A stretch of 64,000 bases of DNA from positions 196,001 to 260,000 of the forward strand of contig CM034395.1 in assembly GCA_019925095.2 (NCBI GenBank), read 5' to 3'. This document shows positions 1 to 11,913 of the stretch, one piece after another. Each line of letters begins with the position of its first letter. Within the stretch, counting starts at the first letter, position 1. A program made the translations under genes and the position numbers. This DNA is from Dendrolimus kikuchii. Taxonomy: Eukaryota > Arthropoda > Insecta > Lepidoptera > Lasiocampidae. Below the pieces are notes generated by a model. That model saw only the letters and a program-made list of their open reading frames with translations, was not told where the DNA came from and searched no databases.

Positions 1-1669
1 ACAGATTCCGCATACAATATGCGTTGAATATGTTGTTGACCCACTTCGTAATTTATTGTGAATATATAATTAAAAAAAATATAATATATCCCCGTCTGAA
101 ACGAAGTTCTTTGCATCAAACTGATTAAAAAAGTATATATATATATATATAAAATAGTAAAATTATATAAAGCTGGAGTGCATCAGACATACAGACGGCT
201 TTCCTTATGAAAAGACACCAGTGACGTCACCAACGCGCTGCCGGTCTCGAAGAAATTCTATGTGCACGGCGACAGTGCCCGAATGCGGCCGAATGCGGCC
301 GATTACAAGACATTCTAATTTCAAAACACCGTTATGTTAGACTGACGGGTACATATTATTTTAGATCTTATTTCTTTTCATGAAAGTTCGAAATTTAAAA
401 TTTGAAAATGACGTTAAAGGTCTGCTGGAAGGGGCATAACGCTTTTTGTTTACCTGACGTTCGTTCCATTAGTAGTTCCTGTTCTGCTTATCTCAAACCT
501 AACCATCAATAGACTATTACGGCGTTACTTATAATAATCTCGTTAAGAAACGAATAGCCATCTCTTAAGTAAGAGAATCAGAATCAGACCCTAATCAATG
601 AATATTTTTTTTTCACTTATAAACGTGTATTACCTGTTGTTTACATAAGAGGAGTACAGATAAATGAAATTTCAATTATTCACGTAGGTTGTACCCAAAA
701 TATTCGATTAAAGAAGAGTTTATGGGTAAGATTTTCACTACTCAGTTGCTGAGCAGTTTGTTTAAATTTAAGCAACGATTATAAGTAAGGCGCTGTTTAT
801 CTAAATGTGTTTCTTATATTTTCTATTGAGTGCCCTCGTCCGGGAATTGCGCTGATTGATATCCGATAAACTCACTACAAGTAATGTTGAATACTTGTTT
901 AATCCCAGTTTAAATTTTAAGGGCCTTACCCTTAAGAAGAGTCCATGTTTATTACATGTAGTAACTTAGTTTATGTATTAATTTAAGCACCAAGTGCATC
1001 CGGCATGCGTTGCAAAGCCACGTAAAGAAAAAACTTTTTTGGTTTTTTGGGCGAGAAACCCTCGCGGGGTCCTCAGGACGCCTTATCAAAGTTTCATCAC
1101 AATTTGATCATTGGTTTAGAACTGCATAAAAAACAAACATACAAACATTTAGTTTATTTATATAGAGGATAGATAAAGCTGTCCTAGAAAAAATATTTTA
1201 TTATTTCTTCTGCGTCGTCAATTTGCAGCATAGTAGGTTGCATCGCTGTTGCTACAATGCAGGGGGCCCGCTGGGTATTATTGGCGGAGTCTTCTGATTA
1301 AAACCGATATTAAAGCCCCCGTTGCCCAGCCTATCTAGATAATTGAAAAATGTAGCAGATCCCCAGACAGATGGCCTGATTCAAGCCCGTACCAGATATA
1401 CTTTCTAGTGAACATTTTGTATGATTATAAGTCGCAAATATATTTTTAATTGATTGTAAAAGCTTACTTCTATAGACAATGTAAATTGTAGTTGTACATT
1501 GTGTATGTATTATATACACGAAGTATTATTTACTGAACCCTAAAAAAATGAGCATAAGGTGCTCCTTATAACATCCACTATCTGTTTCAAAAGTTCGTCG
1601 GAACATCCCGACAGACAGAAGGACGAAAATTCAAAAAGAATCATATAAGTAACGTACATACTTTCATAA
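1..1669. other. Unassigned AT-rich DNA
   Basis: I see no convincing gene or named repeat. There is a short (TA)n run near 133-152, a tandem GAATGCGGCC pair near 281-302, and a GC-richer patch near 1050-1085. The only ORF track-length frame here (62 codons, near 1331-1519, minus) has no recognisable domain. Confidence 0.4.
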
Positions 1670-2109
1670 TGTCACATGCCGTTAAATATAAACGCACAAC
1701 AGCCTGTCTTAAAGCGCAGTTTATTGCCTTCCCGGAATTAGGAATTCTTTTGTTTACTTTGTGTTTAGAATTTGTGATTAAGAAAAACAGGCTATTATTT
1801 TTCTACTTGTTTTATGGCCGTCATTAGTGTCGAACTAATCCTTATTGTTATTGTTTTCGACTTTGTTGGCCGTTCGCAGTCCAATCGATAGTGTATTGTA
1901 CAGTTTACTATAAAACAATGCCCGGACGGAGGGGTGGGGTAGTCGAGCGAACGATATAGTGACAGACTTTGCGCGTGTTATTGAATCGCGCAGTTTTGTA
2001 CTGGCTGTGCCCAGTTATCTTTGTACCTGTTTTATACGTGTTTGTACAGTTCTAATAAATTCTATAGTAATTCCAACGGCATTTTAATTCGAGTGCCACA
2101 CTCGTAACA
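1670..2109 (+). mobile_element. Solo LTR, plus orientation
   Basis: The element begins TGTCAC and ends GTAACA and is flanked by a 4-bp direct duplication ATAA (1666-1669 and 2110-2113). A TATAAAA box lies near 1911 and an AATAAA-type signal near 2055, which sets the orientation. The sequence after the TATA box (GACGGAGGGGTG) matches the minus-strand solo LTR at 34923-35434 and the partial LTR at 56732-56957. No internal retroelement sequence remains, so it is a solo LTR left by recombination. The superfamily (BEL/Pao or Ty3/gypsy) is not decidable from this alone. Confidence 0.8.
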
Positions 2110-2214
2110 ATAATATGCATTTAGTAAAAAGCGGTAATGTGAACATTACAAAAAGACTGCAATTTTATTTATCTGCATAGATATACATTTGAGGCAGTAA
2201 AATCTTTGAAACGG

Positions 2215-2338
2215 CTGGACCGATTTTGACGGGACTTTCACTGGCAGATAGCCGATGCTATGAGGAGTGACTTAGGCAACTTTTTATAAGCGTTCCACGA
2301 AAAAAAATCCACTCACACAAAGTCGCGGGCAAAGCTAG
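2215..2338 (+). mobile_element. Helitron-like 3' end
   Basis: The sequence ends GTCGCGGGCAAAG-CTAG followed by T, the form of a Helitron terminus (CTRR inserted before T). No 5' TC end could be fixed, so only the 3' part is annotated. Confidence 0.5.
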
Positions 2339-2420
2339 TTAACCCATACAAATGAAACTAAAACAAAAATTTTGCGTAGTGCTATTAAAGATTGAATTTA
2401 CATTTATATTATTTTCATCA

Positions 2421-2701
2421 TGTGGAAAGAATGCATGATGAAAGAATGACTAAACAGATATACAATGCAAAAGTGGATGGATACAGAAGTCGTGGAAGGC
2501 CACAGCACACCTTCCATGATCAAATTGATCGTGTACTAGCAGAGGGTGATGTCAGGAGCCTTAAGAACAGACGAGCGTGCATAACAAGAGTTATGAATGT
2601 CAAAGGAGCAAGTGAGGTGTGTAAGAACAAGCCTGAATGGCGCTCTGTTGTTCGTGCCTACCCCGAAAGGGAACTGGCGTGAAGTTATGTGTGTATGTAC
2701 G
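2421..2701 (+). mobile_element. RTE-A LINE fragment, 5'-truncated, with target duplication
   Basis: It encodes the C-terminal part of an RTE-type reverse transcriptase (HVERMHDERMTKQIYNAKVDG-type, ending AYPERELA stop), then the 3' tail GGCGTGAAGTTATG with a short TATG repeat. It is flanked by TATTATTTTCATCA (2407-2420) and TATTATTATCATCA (2702-2715), 13 of 14 matching. That is expected of target-primed insertion of a non-LTR element. The fragment cannot make a full protein. Confidence 0.8.
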
Positions 2702-2734
2702 TATTATTATCATCATTATCTTACAACTTTCAAA

Positions 2735-2800
2735 TGACATGGGTTCGAATCTTGGCCGGAAGCATGCACCACTATTTGTTACAATTACTACTTTTGAACG
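2735..2800 (+). mobile_element. tRNA-headed SINE fragment
   Basis: GGGTTCGAATCTTGGCC matches a tRNA B-box region and continues into GCATGCACCACTA, as does the reverse complement of the SINE head near 39525-39560. Confidence 0.5.
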
Positions 2801-2948
2801 TGAAGTAAAAACTTCGTGGATTTCAAGATACCAGATAACCGATGTATGAAGTACGCAAATCTGCCTTGGACAATAGTGTCGGTTCAAGTGTCCTGTCTCA
2901 TATAAACGTTTGGGAGGACCCAAGTCCGTTGTACCACGTTTGTATGTA

Positions 2949-2950
<2 letters not shown>

Positions 2951-3033
<83 letters not shown>
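2951..3033. repeat. (TA)n(TG)n microsatellite
   Basis: About 33 TA units run directly into about 9 TG units. The tract lies just 5' of another RTE-A tail. Confidence 0.95.
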
Positions 3034-3035
<2 letters not shown>

Positions 3036-3146
3036 TCTTATGAATGTCAAAGAAGCAAGTGAGGTGTATAAGAATAAGCCTAAATGGCACTCTGTTGTTC
3101 GTGCCTACCCCGCAAGGGAACTGGCGTGAAGTTACGTATGTATGTT
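3034..3146 (+). mobile_element. RTE-A 3' tail fragment
   Basis: It holds the last coding segment (MNVKEASEVYKNKPKWHS...RELA stop) and the GGCGTGAAGTTACG tail with TATG units. It starts directly in the preceding TG repeat. No duplication was found. Confidence 0.75.
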
Positions 3147-3346
3147 ATTATTATATCATTCCATTTCCATCCATTGATATCCATCCCATCTCTGTTACTG
3201 TCTCATCCCTCTATCCCATCTCTCGTATCTCTGTCGCATCCTCAAGGCTGGCAGCGCGGTGTCAACGCTTTTGGTGTTGTAAATATTTGGTGTTTGTTTG
3301 GCAGCTTCAGCCAATTAAAAAACATACATCACCACCACCACCACCC

Positions 3347-3533
3347 CTGGTCTAAAGTATGTCTGCCATAACAACCTTGAGTTGTGTTCCGGCATTAGTG
3401 ACCAGGTTCCAGTCTCCCTTAAGAGAGCAGCAGCGCATTTGTAGCACCTTTGGTGTTGTAAATGTCCATAGACGATGATAACCGCTTTCCATCAAGTGGG
3501 CCGTCTGCCTGTCTGCTGAACTCCTGCAATAAA
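3347..3533 (+). mobile_element. SINE-B, 3' part
   Basis: It runs from the CCACCCCTGGTCTAAAGTATG segment to the CTCCTGCAATAAATAAATAAA end. The 5' half is missing. It is preceded by a CAC repeat that may have grown from the element's own CACC sequence. Confidence 0.75.
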
Positions 3534-3540
3534 TAAATAA

Positions 3541-4030
3541 AAAATCAACAATCTTGCAACAAATCTGTTAGGAGGATTAATCGACATTCTAGCAGGGGTA
3601 ACATTAAAAGCAGTGCCATTTGTACCATAGATACCGTTCTAATTAAAAACGTATTCCGGCTCTGCGGACTGAATGAATTAAAGTGGTGTTCGGCATCAGC
3701 GCCCCCTGGCAGATATGAAAAGATATTCCCACGGCTTATCCACTGCCGGCTACAGTGCTGTCATCTATTTATGTTGGCGCGCGTGGCGAGCATTCGCGCC
3801 TTTTAATTTAGACATCACTACGGTTTATTTATTCTACTCTCGTTTTAATTAAATCTGTCACATTAATTTTTTTACAGGCATCTATGAGCTGTACAAATAC
3901 AGCGGAACTAGACTATAGTCACATAAGCTACAATTTATCAGCATAGAGATATTTTATAAATTTTGCTAACGGTAAATTTGATCCGTTATCTTGTACATAT
4001 CCCTCGTGTTTTGGTTTCAAAAGTGTATTT
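3541..4030. other. Unassigned AT-rich DNA
   Basis: No gene or recognised repeat is visible between two SINE-B copies. Confidence 0.4.
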
Positions 4031-4330
4031 TATTGCAGGAGTTTAGCAGACAGACAGACGGCTCACTTGATGGAAAGCGGTTACCATTGCCTACGGACAT
4101 TTGCAAGGCCAAAGGTGCTACAAATGCGCTGCTGCTCCCTTAAGGGAGACTGGAACTTGGTCATTAATGCCGGAGCACAACACAAGGTTGTTATGGCGGC
4201 ATACTCTAGACTAGGGGTGGTCGCTATCCAGTCGAGCAAATACCTTACCACCTGACTGTGGGTTGTTTTGTCGCCTCTTACGACAAGCCGTCCGACCGCA
4301 GGAAATTGTTCTTTCTCCATTCCTGCACGT
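4031..4330 (-). mobile_element. SINE-B, near full length
   Basis: Read on the minus strand it starts near TGCAGGAATGGAG, contains GGCTTGTCGTAAGAGGCGAC and ends CTGCAATAAAA. All main segments of the family are present in order. Confidence 0.8.
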
Positions 4331-4440
4331 ATAAAAATGTGTCTAAAATATCTACTATAATATTCACTAAAGTATTATATCTACGATAGCAAGTGCAAAT
4401 TAGTTCATATCAGATCAAAATAACGGACATCACATTTTTA

Positions 4441-4812
4441 CACTACGAGCACTGCGCAAAATCTGCGGAGTGACGCTCGCGGACCGCGTTCGTAATACCG
4501 AAATAAGAAAGAGAGTTGGTCTGAAAGATAGTGTCGGGGTGAAGGTAAGGAAAGGAATGCTCCGGTGATTCGGGCATGTGGAAAGAATGCATGATGAAAG
4601 AATGACCACGACACACCTTCCATGACCAAATTGATCGTGTACTAGCAGAAGGTGATGTCAGGAGCTTTAAGAACAGACGAGCGTGCATGACAACAGCTAT
4701 GAATGTCAAAGAAGCAAGTGAGGTGTGTAAGAATAAGCCTGAATGGCGCTCTGTTGTTCGTGCCTACCCCGCAAGGGAACTGGCGTGAAGTTATGTATGT
4801 ATGTATGTATGT
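4441..4812 (+). mobile_element. RTE-A LINE fragment with internal deletion
   Basis: Coding similarity begins at LRKICGVTLADRVRNTE and reaches the terminal AYPARELA, but the TKQIYNAKVDGCRSRGR segment is missing after GAATGACC. The 3' end has about six TATG units. Both the deletion and stops make it non-coding. Confidence 0.75.
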
Positions 4813-5199
4813 ATTATGAAGTAGTTTATGATTGAGATATGATTGGTATTACGAAATGCAGATGAGCGGAGCAGTTTGATCAGTATTCTAAAATGCGAAC
4901 ATGTCAACTCGATAGAGACGAGATTGGGAACCGATTCCTAGAATTAGAATGAGTGTAATCGTAGGCAGGACCCAATTTATTCGCAGGCTACTTCGTTGCT
5001 CCTTTCCAATACGATTTTGTTAATTGGATCGAAGAAGTTTGACGATTTTGGTATTTGAAATACTTTTCGTGAAATCAAGTGACAATAGCAATAGTCGTAC
5101 TCTTTTCTGTTCTTTAGTAACATTCAAATCAGACGTAAACATTTGAATGATAATAATAAATCCTTGTCTGTACTCCTATTTTTAATGTCTATATATTAA
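4813..5199. other. Unassigned DNA
   Basis: No gene, hairpin or family match was seen. Confidence 0.35.
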
Positions 5200-5460
5200 A
5201 TACCTGAAGCAAAAACTTTGTATTCCTTTTTACGATAATTGCGCGGACGGAGGAGTATGAAATTTCGCACACTTATAGTTTATATACAGAAGAAGCGACG
5301 AATGCTAATATTTTTTAAAAATTATGCTTAAATCAATAAAAAAAAACATTACACACACACACTACCATGTATTTGACACACACACGCATATATACTCTTT
5401 TGTTTATTGTTAATGTCAAATTAAGAGTGTAGCCTTGGCGATATCTGTAATTGAAGACAT
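5200..5460 (+). mobile_element. Shortened copy of the long-hairpin Helitron-like element
   Basis: Segments ACGGAGGAGTATGAAATTTC, the AGAAGCGACGAATGCTA stretch, and ACACACTACCATGTATTTGA all recur inverted at 44090-44930. This copy lacks the central hairpin found there. Confidence 0.6.
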
Positions 5461-6819
5461 GAGTAGATGAAGGAATTTTATGACATTAAAAAAATACGTT
5501 AAAAGAAAATGTAATGTGTAAAATATGTAATGTAAACAGGCAAAGAAATCATATTAGAACTTAACATAACGCTTTTTGAATTTGATTTTGAAAATAGTAA
5601 GTAATGAAGGAGTTATATGTGTAGCAAAGTGATAGTAAAAGAAGTTTGTAGGCCAATTTATCAATATTTACCTATTGTAACATATACCTGTCATTCACTC
5701 ATGTCTTCAATTATAGAAGTGTAGTCTTTGTTGTTATTTATCATGGTCGAATATCGACCACCGGCGACCACTACTAACAATAATATTATAAATTCATTTT
5801 TAAAGTGTCAGTATGTATCATAACATGTATGTACATATTTACACGACTCTCTGCAACGGCAATAAACCCATGAGGTTTCTATGACACAGTCGAATATGTT
5901 GTATGTATATGAATGTGTGGCGGCACTATGTGCACATCACTAGTTGCGCGTCACATCACTAACCAAAAGGAAAAACAATCCTGTCATATTAAGGCACTTC
6001 CTTCCCGGCAAAAACCACTGTAAATCACATCAATACCATTATTGTCTTTTAATTGTTCTTTTTTAACGCTCTACCTGTGGAATTAAAGTGTCTATTATCC
6101 ATGTGTTCTGGATTTTCATTTATGCACTGTCGACCCGGAGGTGTCTAATACCTCCACAAATATACACACACACTCCACAAAGTATATTGGAAAATAAATT
6201 AATAAAAATTCGAATTATCTGAGATACACTGATACTGATCAGGACAGCGCAGATCCTATCATTGTTGTTATCTTTAGTTATTAGCCTACTCAATTTAGCA
6301 CAAATAGTGTTTATAACTGCAGTAATATACGACATAGCTATGTTAGCAACATTTCTGTAGGTAGACCGCGTATATTTTCGTTGTCATTGTCTACTGGACG
6401 AAGCTAATTATTCATCAAAAAGCTTTGATCATATTTTTAGGTTATTTATTATTAAAGCCCTAACAACATAGTTTAATGGTGATATATCATTATAACATAA
6501 AGACTGTTAGTAGTGTGCTATTGAAATTTAAGAGATTCGCAAACGAAGCTTAACTCTTATGATTATCTGTCTTTTTGTTTCTGATTATGTTTTTAAATTA
6601 TGTGCTTCGTCCTTTAAGAATAGACTCAAGACTTTGTCCGAAACCTCTTAACTTTGTCACAACCATTATCACCCTAAGCTTAATACTACTTATATATTGT
6701 TGTTACTGCCCTAAGATCATTATTACATAGTTCGTAGATGCTGTGTTCACATAAACAGAATATAGTGTTAAACTATGCAACGGTTCAGTCAACGTAAGCT
6801 AAAACCATGTTAATCAAAT
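5461..6819. other. Unassigned AT-rich DNA
   Basis: Only short frames are present, such as 71 codons near 6120-6335 on the minus strand, with no domain I recognise. Confidence 0.4.
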
Positions 6820-7212
6820 TTGGCAGACCAAATAAAAAAACCCGATAAAAGACATTCTACGATTCGCGTAATCGCACATAAATTTATCATAAGATTAAAA
6901 TCTTCACATAAAAAGACAAGGAAGGCCATTATAGCGGCTGCGACGTCACAAAATCCGGAACAACAAGCACAAATAAATGCTGAACGGACACAGATGCAAG
7001 TTGTCAAACAAGGCGCCCCAAGGGTCCTAAATCTGTCCGGGTTCGGCCCACGTCCCTCCCGGGGGACGCACGTTTCATCCCGGGGCCCGTTTAGCCCCGT
7101 TTGGCCCTCTTTGACCTCGACATTAGCCGACAAACGTCCCAAAACTTTAACTTATAACTCACTGTGTCATCTTAAAGCGAACGCAGATAACGTACGTGCG
7201 TCGTTTCAATAG
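6820..7212 (+). CDS. Unidentified 130-codon ORF
   Basis: The frame starts MADQIKKPDKRHS and is rich in Lys, Arg, Ser and Gln. Its second half (about residues 60-105) comes from a GC-rich block. I recognise no domain, signal peptide or membrane segment. A minus-strand frame overlaps nearly all of it, so coding is not established. It could be a LINE 5' or 3' remnant or a chance frame in a GC-rich patch. Confidence 0.2.
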   Translation: MADQIKKPDKRHSTIRVIAHKFIIRLKSSHKKTRKAIIAAATSQNPEQQAQINAERTQMQVVKQGAPRVLNLSGFGPRPSRGTHVSSRGPFSPVWPSLTSTLADKRPKTLTYNSLCHLKANADNVRASFQ

Positions 7213-7339
7213 TTTTCATGCAGTACTTTTATATATTTGAGAAACCACTTTATACATATGGATATTTCTCCGAAAAGTGTATATGATATGCTTCCACCAT
7301 ATTATTATGTCATTAAACCGAAAAAGAATGTTGTTGCGG

Positions 7340-7460
7340 ATAAAGAGCATCCTCCTGACCCGCCGCCGACCCCCGTAGCTCACGCAGTTAGCAGCTAGGC
7401 GTCGGCCGGAACATGGGATATAACAAGCGGCCTTGTAGATCGGACATGCACACATGCACG
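7340..7460. other. CpG-rich patch
   Basis: CCGCCGCCGACCCCCG and nearby sequence stand out from the AT-rich surroundings. It could be a repeat remnant or regulatory DNA. Nothing decides between these. Confidence 0.3.
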
Positions 7461-7512
7461 TCGCACAAGCACTTGCACTTAATGTCACTACTCTCTCTCT
7501 GCCATTCAACAT

Positions 7513-8088
7513 TATATTTTCTGTTACTTATCTATGTGTAGTTTTAACTTAATTGTAAATATCGAAATAATAAGTTATACAGTCCACATCGAGTTTTATC
7601 TGGAAGAAGCAACTGCCACCAATAAATGGTATGGACATAATGTATACACTGAGAGTTGGATTTTTAATACGCTTTTATTAACTTCATACGTATGTTAGTA
7701 TGTTTGTATGTTAGTATGTAACGGAATCTTTCAAGTTAAATTTGATCGACTTCCCGATTTCCGATTGAGCTGAAATTTTGCACGTGTGTGTATATCGCGT
7801 GACAATGCAATAATATGGTACCATGGAGCTGATCTGATGATGGAGTCGCAAGGTGGCCATAGGAACTCCTGTACTAAACAAGATAGACATGTCGTGTTTG
7901 GGCTCGTTTTACTTGTCTTGGCTAGCACTCTGCTGCTACATGATATGCATGATCTCAAAAGCTTGTATTTAAAAACCTTTTTATAAAGGCTTATTTTTAC
8001 ATAACGTTCTAATTTATCATAAGAGTGTATTTAATTCTTTTTTCAAAGTTTCCACGGAGAAGGGAATTAAATCACTAAAAATGAAAAA
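7513..8088. other. Unassigned DNA
   Basis: A short run near 7740-7990 resembles diverged repeat sequence (GAGCTGAAATTTTGCACG), but I could not place it in a family. Confidence 0.3.
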
Positions 8089-8317
8089 TAAATAATAGTT
8101 TAAAAAAACTAAAAAATACGCTTTTTTTAGAAAATCCAACTAAAACATAGAAGTGCTTTTCAAACTATTGATACCATGCACCCCACGCTTTTTTACAATA
8201 AAATCATTTTTTCTTACACTATTTTTAATTCAAATTTATTACAATTTATTTTCTATTTTTTAGTTGGGTTTTCTAAAAAAAAGCGTACATTTTACTTTTT
8301 TAACTATTATTTTTTTA
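8089..8317. repeat. Fold-back, MITE-like element
   Basis: Arms near 8090-8147 and 8255-8316 are inverted copies: ACGCTTTTTTTAGAAAATCC in the left arm pairs with GGGTTTTCTAAAAAAAAGCG in the right. The loop is about 107 bp. No second copy was found in the window. Confidence 0.6.
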
Positions 8318-9318
8318 AATATACGTAGTAATGTTGGATATAGTGAATCAGATTTTGAAAAAACATAAAAAAATGCTCCCTAATGCAATGATATATGTGA
8401 TGGGATCCTAGCTCTCAAAGTCGTGTATTTCCTAAATTTTAAACAATATGGTGGAACACTCTAAGAAGTCAAGATTCTAAAGTGCCAACAATACTTTAAA
8501 AAAAAATTGATTTAGGCTTTATGCGTTGCGGTTTTTTATTAATATGAGGTATTTTCGATTAATTATTTTGAAGGTTCCGCAGTCAAATGCGCATAACTTA
8601 ATACTTGTGGTTCTAAGCATCAACTCGTTCATTATGCTTGAACTACCTCACAATTACCAGATTTATGTCTCGTCTTAAGTGGCTGTAACGAATATTGCAG
8701 TTTCTTCAGCAAGCCCATGAAAATGCTGTAAACAACTGAAACAAAAAAAACAACCAAACGAGATGATGAAAAGTGTTCACGGCGGCCCCCGAACTGGAAG
8801 TTCGCGCAAAGCGTTTTTAATAAACAAGCGCCTCGCATTCGACAAAGTTATTAACAAAAAGTATTATAACGAGCGCAAACATCAAATTAATATTATATCT
8901 GAGTGTAAGAGAGGGGAGGCCGGGGACGGCCAACTTTCTTTCCTCGCCGACGCGACGCAAGAACTTTTGCAAATCGTCGCGTGTTTGTTGTTTTTGTTTA
9001 CGCTCTTTCACCAGAATACATTTAATTTACGATTCTAACGCATCCCAAATTCTATTTGGGTATGAACGTAATTCAGGTATTATCTGCGGAAGCGCGATAT
9101 AGCGTTGGAAATGATGACAAATTTTGTTCAGCCGTGTTTATCGCGGAGAGTGTAATAGATAGCGCCATTACAAAACAGTTCATATATTGCAAGGGAATGT
9201 AAGCAGAAATAATTTATGTAGAAGCGAACGAAGCGAAGTGCGCACGGCAGAGGCGCCACAGGATGTTTGCACAATATGGCCGAACGCGGCTTTTTGATCC
9301 TACCACTTACTTTATAAG
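8318..9318. other. Unassigned DNA with one weak ORF
   Basis: A 91-codon plus-strand frame at 8763-9038 lies across a GC-richer stretch and is overlapped by minus-strand frames. I do not consider it a supported gene. Confidence 0.35.
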
Positions 9319-9553
9319 AAAAACTAAAAAGTATAAAATAACTTATTTCTAAAGCTATTATTATTAATATATATTATTTAAAACATCTTGAAGTCGGTGC
9401 GATGTAAAACATAAAAATTACTATATTTTGAAAATGACTAAGCACCGACTTTAAGATGTTTTAGATAATATATATTAATAATAATAGCTTTAGAAATAAG
9501 TTATTTTATACTTTTTAGTTTTTGAAGTCGGTTTTTTTAAACGAAGTTTTTTG
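9319..9553. mobile_element. GAAGTCGG fold-back element, copy 1
   Basis: Two arms of roughly 95-105 bp (AAACTAAAAAGTATAAAATA... against its inverse) flank a core of about 60 bp. The arms contain GAAGTCGGTGC and its inverse. Copies 2 and 3 are at 23404-23667 and 28008-28255. Confidence 0.8.
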
Positions 9554-9870
9554 TTATTTGTTAAATTTTAGTGTCTAGCTATGGGTAGGTCTACGAAAGG
9601 TGCCGCGCGCCTTAAAAAATATAGGTCCTAAAGACGGAACGGAACGGATTTTTTTTTCCGAAAAAAATGTTCATAAAATTAAAACTATTGGGCCAAACTA
9701 TGTTAAATTTTTAGGAGACCTAATGGCAACTATTCCGCATCAAACTAAAGAAGAATCACGTAAATCGGATCATAAATTTCAGCGTAATCGGTGAACATAC
9801 ATAAAAAAAGATTCCGACGAATTGAGAACCTCCTCCTTTTTTTGAAGTCGGTTCAAAATATGATATACAG
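9554..9870 (+). mobile_element. Companion segment of the GAAGTCGG element, copy 1
   Basis: It runs from TTAGTGTCTAGCTATGGG to CTCCTCCTTTTTTTGAAGTCGG and recurs next to the other two fold-backs. A frame here (GPNYVKFLGDLMATIPHQTK) is shared with 27726-27980, but is too short and broken to call a gene. Confidence 0.7.
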
Positions 9871-9883
9871 CGCATTTAGTTTC

Positions 9884-10508
9884 AACTAGGATATGCCCGC
9901 GGCTTCGTCCACGCTTGGCTTGAAATTCCCGCGGAATTTCCGCAACACAAAGTATCGCAGCATTTAAAAAATACTAAGCAATTGTTTTAGTGAAAACTGT
10001 GTCGGAATAAGCTGATTTTTATGTACCCGAACTACAAACCGCGCCTGGGATAAAAAAATCACACATTTTATTACATAAAATTTGCAATCGATCGGTGAAA
10101 AAAATCACATTGGAATTCTATTTACTTTAATCTGGCCCTTTTATATTATTCCCAGAAATGTTTCCCTGGAATTCCCAGGATAAAATAAAGTAGCACAAAT
10201 TTTAAGTTTAAGAATTTGCAGCGATAACCGCATCGAAATCGGCATAGTAGATCTTACGTGAATCCCGAACAAACAGACAAATCGACAAACAAGTGTAAAA
10301 AACTGCATCGTGTGCTCCATCTCAGGAACTACTGGTCTGATTTGACAAATTCTTGAAGTGTTGGATAGACCATTTATCGAGGAAGGCTATAGGCTATATA
10401 TCATCACGCTAACACCAATAGGAGCGGAGCAGCAATGAAGAATGTTTCAAAATCGGAGGGTTTTGAAAGCAAATTCCACGCGGACGGCGTCGCGGGCACA
10501 GCCAGTCA
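9884..10508. mobile_element. Pair of outward-facing Helitron-like 3' ends
   Basis: The left edge reads CTAGGATATGCCCGCGGCTTC, a Helitron 3' end on the minus strand. The right edge reads GCGTCGCGGGCACAGCCAG then T, one on the plus strand. The right unit shares its CAAAATCGGAGGGTTTTGAA segment with 61764-61965. The internal 5' ends were not found. Confidence 0.45.
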
Positions 10509-11008
10509 TTTATATAGTTTTGTATTCCAGTTGTTTCTTATTAAATAGCTTCAATGTACAGTCATGGCATTTATAGAATTTTATAATAATTTAGATAATA
10601 AAAAATTTGGGTATTTTCATGTGAACAGCTGTATTAATACTAATATGCATGGAGGAAAGTATCTTAGCTATTACTCAAATTGTTGGCCAGAACTTAAGTT
10701 CCTTGTTACTTACTATTTAAGATCAGATAATTATATAATATTTTTGAATATCAACATTGAAGAGTTTGGAACGGACACCAAGCTTAGGACAAATTTCTAG
10801 ACCTTACTATAATAATACATAAGACAGTTACATTGTATAACTATATATGTTTATAAATATCCTCTGGGATATGTATCGGATTTTGACGAGACCATTATAT
10901 AGCTTACGTAAGTAATAATGTCAGAGATTCTGTGAAGTACGAAATCATGTCGTTATATTACTGTTATTAACTTAGTGCTATTTATTCGTGATATTTTTTT
11001 TCACTGTC
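10509..11008. other. Unassigned AT-rich DNA
   Basis: A 78-codon frame (10564-10800, plus) has no recognised domain. Confidence 0.35.
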
Positions 11009-11100
11009 AAAGAAGCAAGTAAGGTGTGTAAGAATAAGCTTAAATGACGCTCTGTTGTTCGTGCCTACCCCGCAAGGGAACTGGCGTGAAGTTATGTATT
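11009..11100 (+). mobile_element. RTE-A 3' tail fragment
   Basis: It covers TGTCAAAGAAGCAAGTAAGG to GGCGTGAAGTTATG. Only the last 25 or so codons and the tail remain. Confidence 0.7.
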
Positions 11101-11136
11101 TTTTCTCTGAAAAAAATATTTTACGCTTTTCAAGTT

Positions 11137-11369
11137 TTTTTTTTTTGCAGGAGATCAGCAGACAGGCAGACGGCCCACTTTATGGAAAGCGGTTACCATC
11201 GCCTATAGACATTTGCAACACCAAAGTTGCTACAAATGCGCTGCTGCTCTCTTAAGAGAAAATGGAACCTGGTCACTAATGCCGGAACACAACTCAAGGT
11301 TGTTATGGCGACATACTTTAGACCAGGGGTGGTGGCCATCCAGTCGGGCAAATGCCCTACCACCTCGCA
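11137..11369 (-). mobile_element. SINE-B, 5'-truncated
   Basis: The poly(T) and GCAGGAGATCAGCAGACAGG end is present, but the copy stops at CTACCACCT and lacks the element's 5' third. Confidence 0.75.
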
Positions 11370-11381
11370 AATATAACTTTT

Positions 11382-11560
11382 AATATTTTCTTAAGTTTTC
11401 GCGAGTTGTATACATAATAAAACTACGTTTTAACGGTTTTAAGCGTGGTAATTTATTTGATTTTTATTATTCCGACGTTTCGGCCACTTCAGTAGTCGCG
11501 ATCACGGAAGACAAAGATGTCAAGTGTCAATTATATTACTTTTGGCTGAAATATCGACGT
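11382..11560 (+). mobile_element. TIR54 element, left end only
   Basis: It begins AATATTTTCTTAAGTTTTCG and runs through CGTTTTAACGGTTTTAAGCG to ATGTCAAGTGTCAA. This is one of two copies that keep the complete left inverted end. The right half is absent. Confidence 0.7.
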
Positions 11561-11634
11561 GTGTCGGAATGTTATAATTAAAAGATAAGTACCTGTATAA
11601 TTTGTATTAATACATAAATTGTAAGGTAGTCTAT

Positions 11635-11880
11635 CCGTGCAGGAACGGAGAAAGAATACAATTTCCTGCGTTGGGGCGGCCTGTCGTAAGAGGCGACAAA
11701 ACAACCCACAGCCAGGTGGTAGGGCATTTGCCCGACTGGATGGCTACCACCCCTGGTCTGAAACATGTCGCCCGCCATAACAACCTTGAGTTGTGTTATA
11801 TGTTCCGGCATTAGTGACCAGGTTCCAGTCTCCCTTAAGAGAGCAGCAGCGCATTTGTAGCACCTTTGGTGTTGCAAATG
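11635..11880 (+). mobile_element. SINE-B, 3' end missing
   Basis: It starts CCGTGCAGGAACGGAGAAAG and stops at GGTGTTGCAAATG, without the AATAAA end. Confidence 0.75.
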
Positions 11881-11913
11881 CAGATTTATAAATAATCTTA
11901 TACAATAAAAGAA

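Noticed and set aside
2951..3146. A 95-codon ORF with a repeated Tyr-Ile stretch
   Set aside because: The stretch is the (TA)n microsatellite joined to an RTE-A tail.
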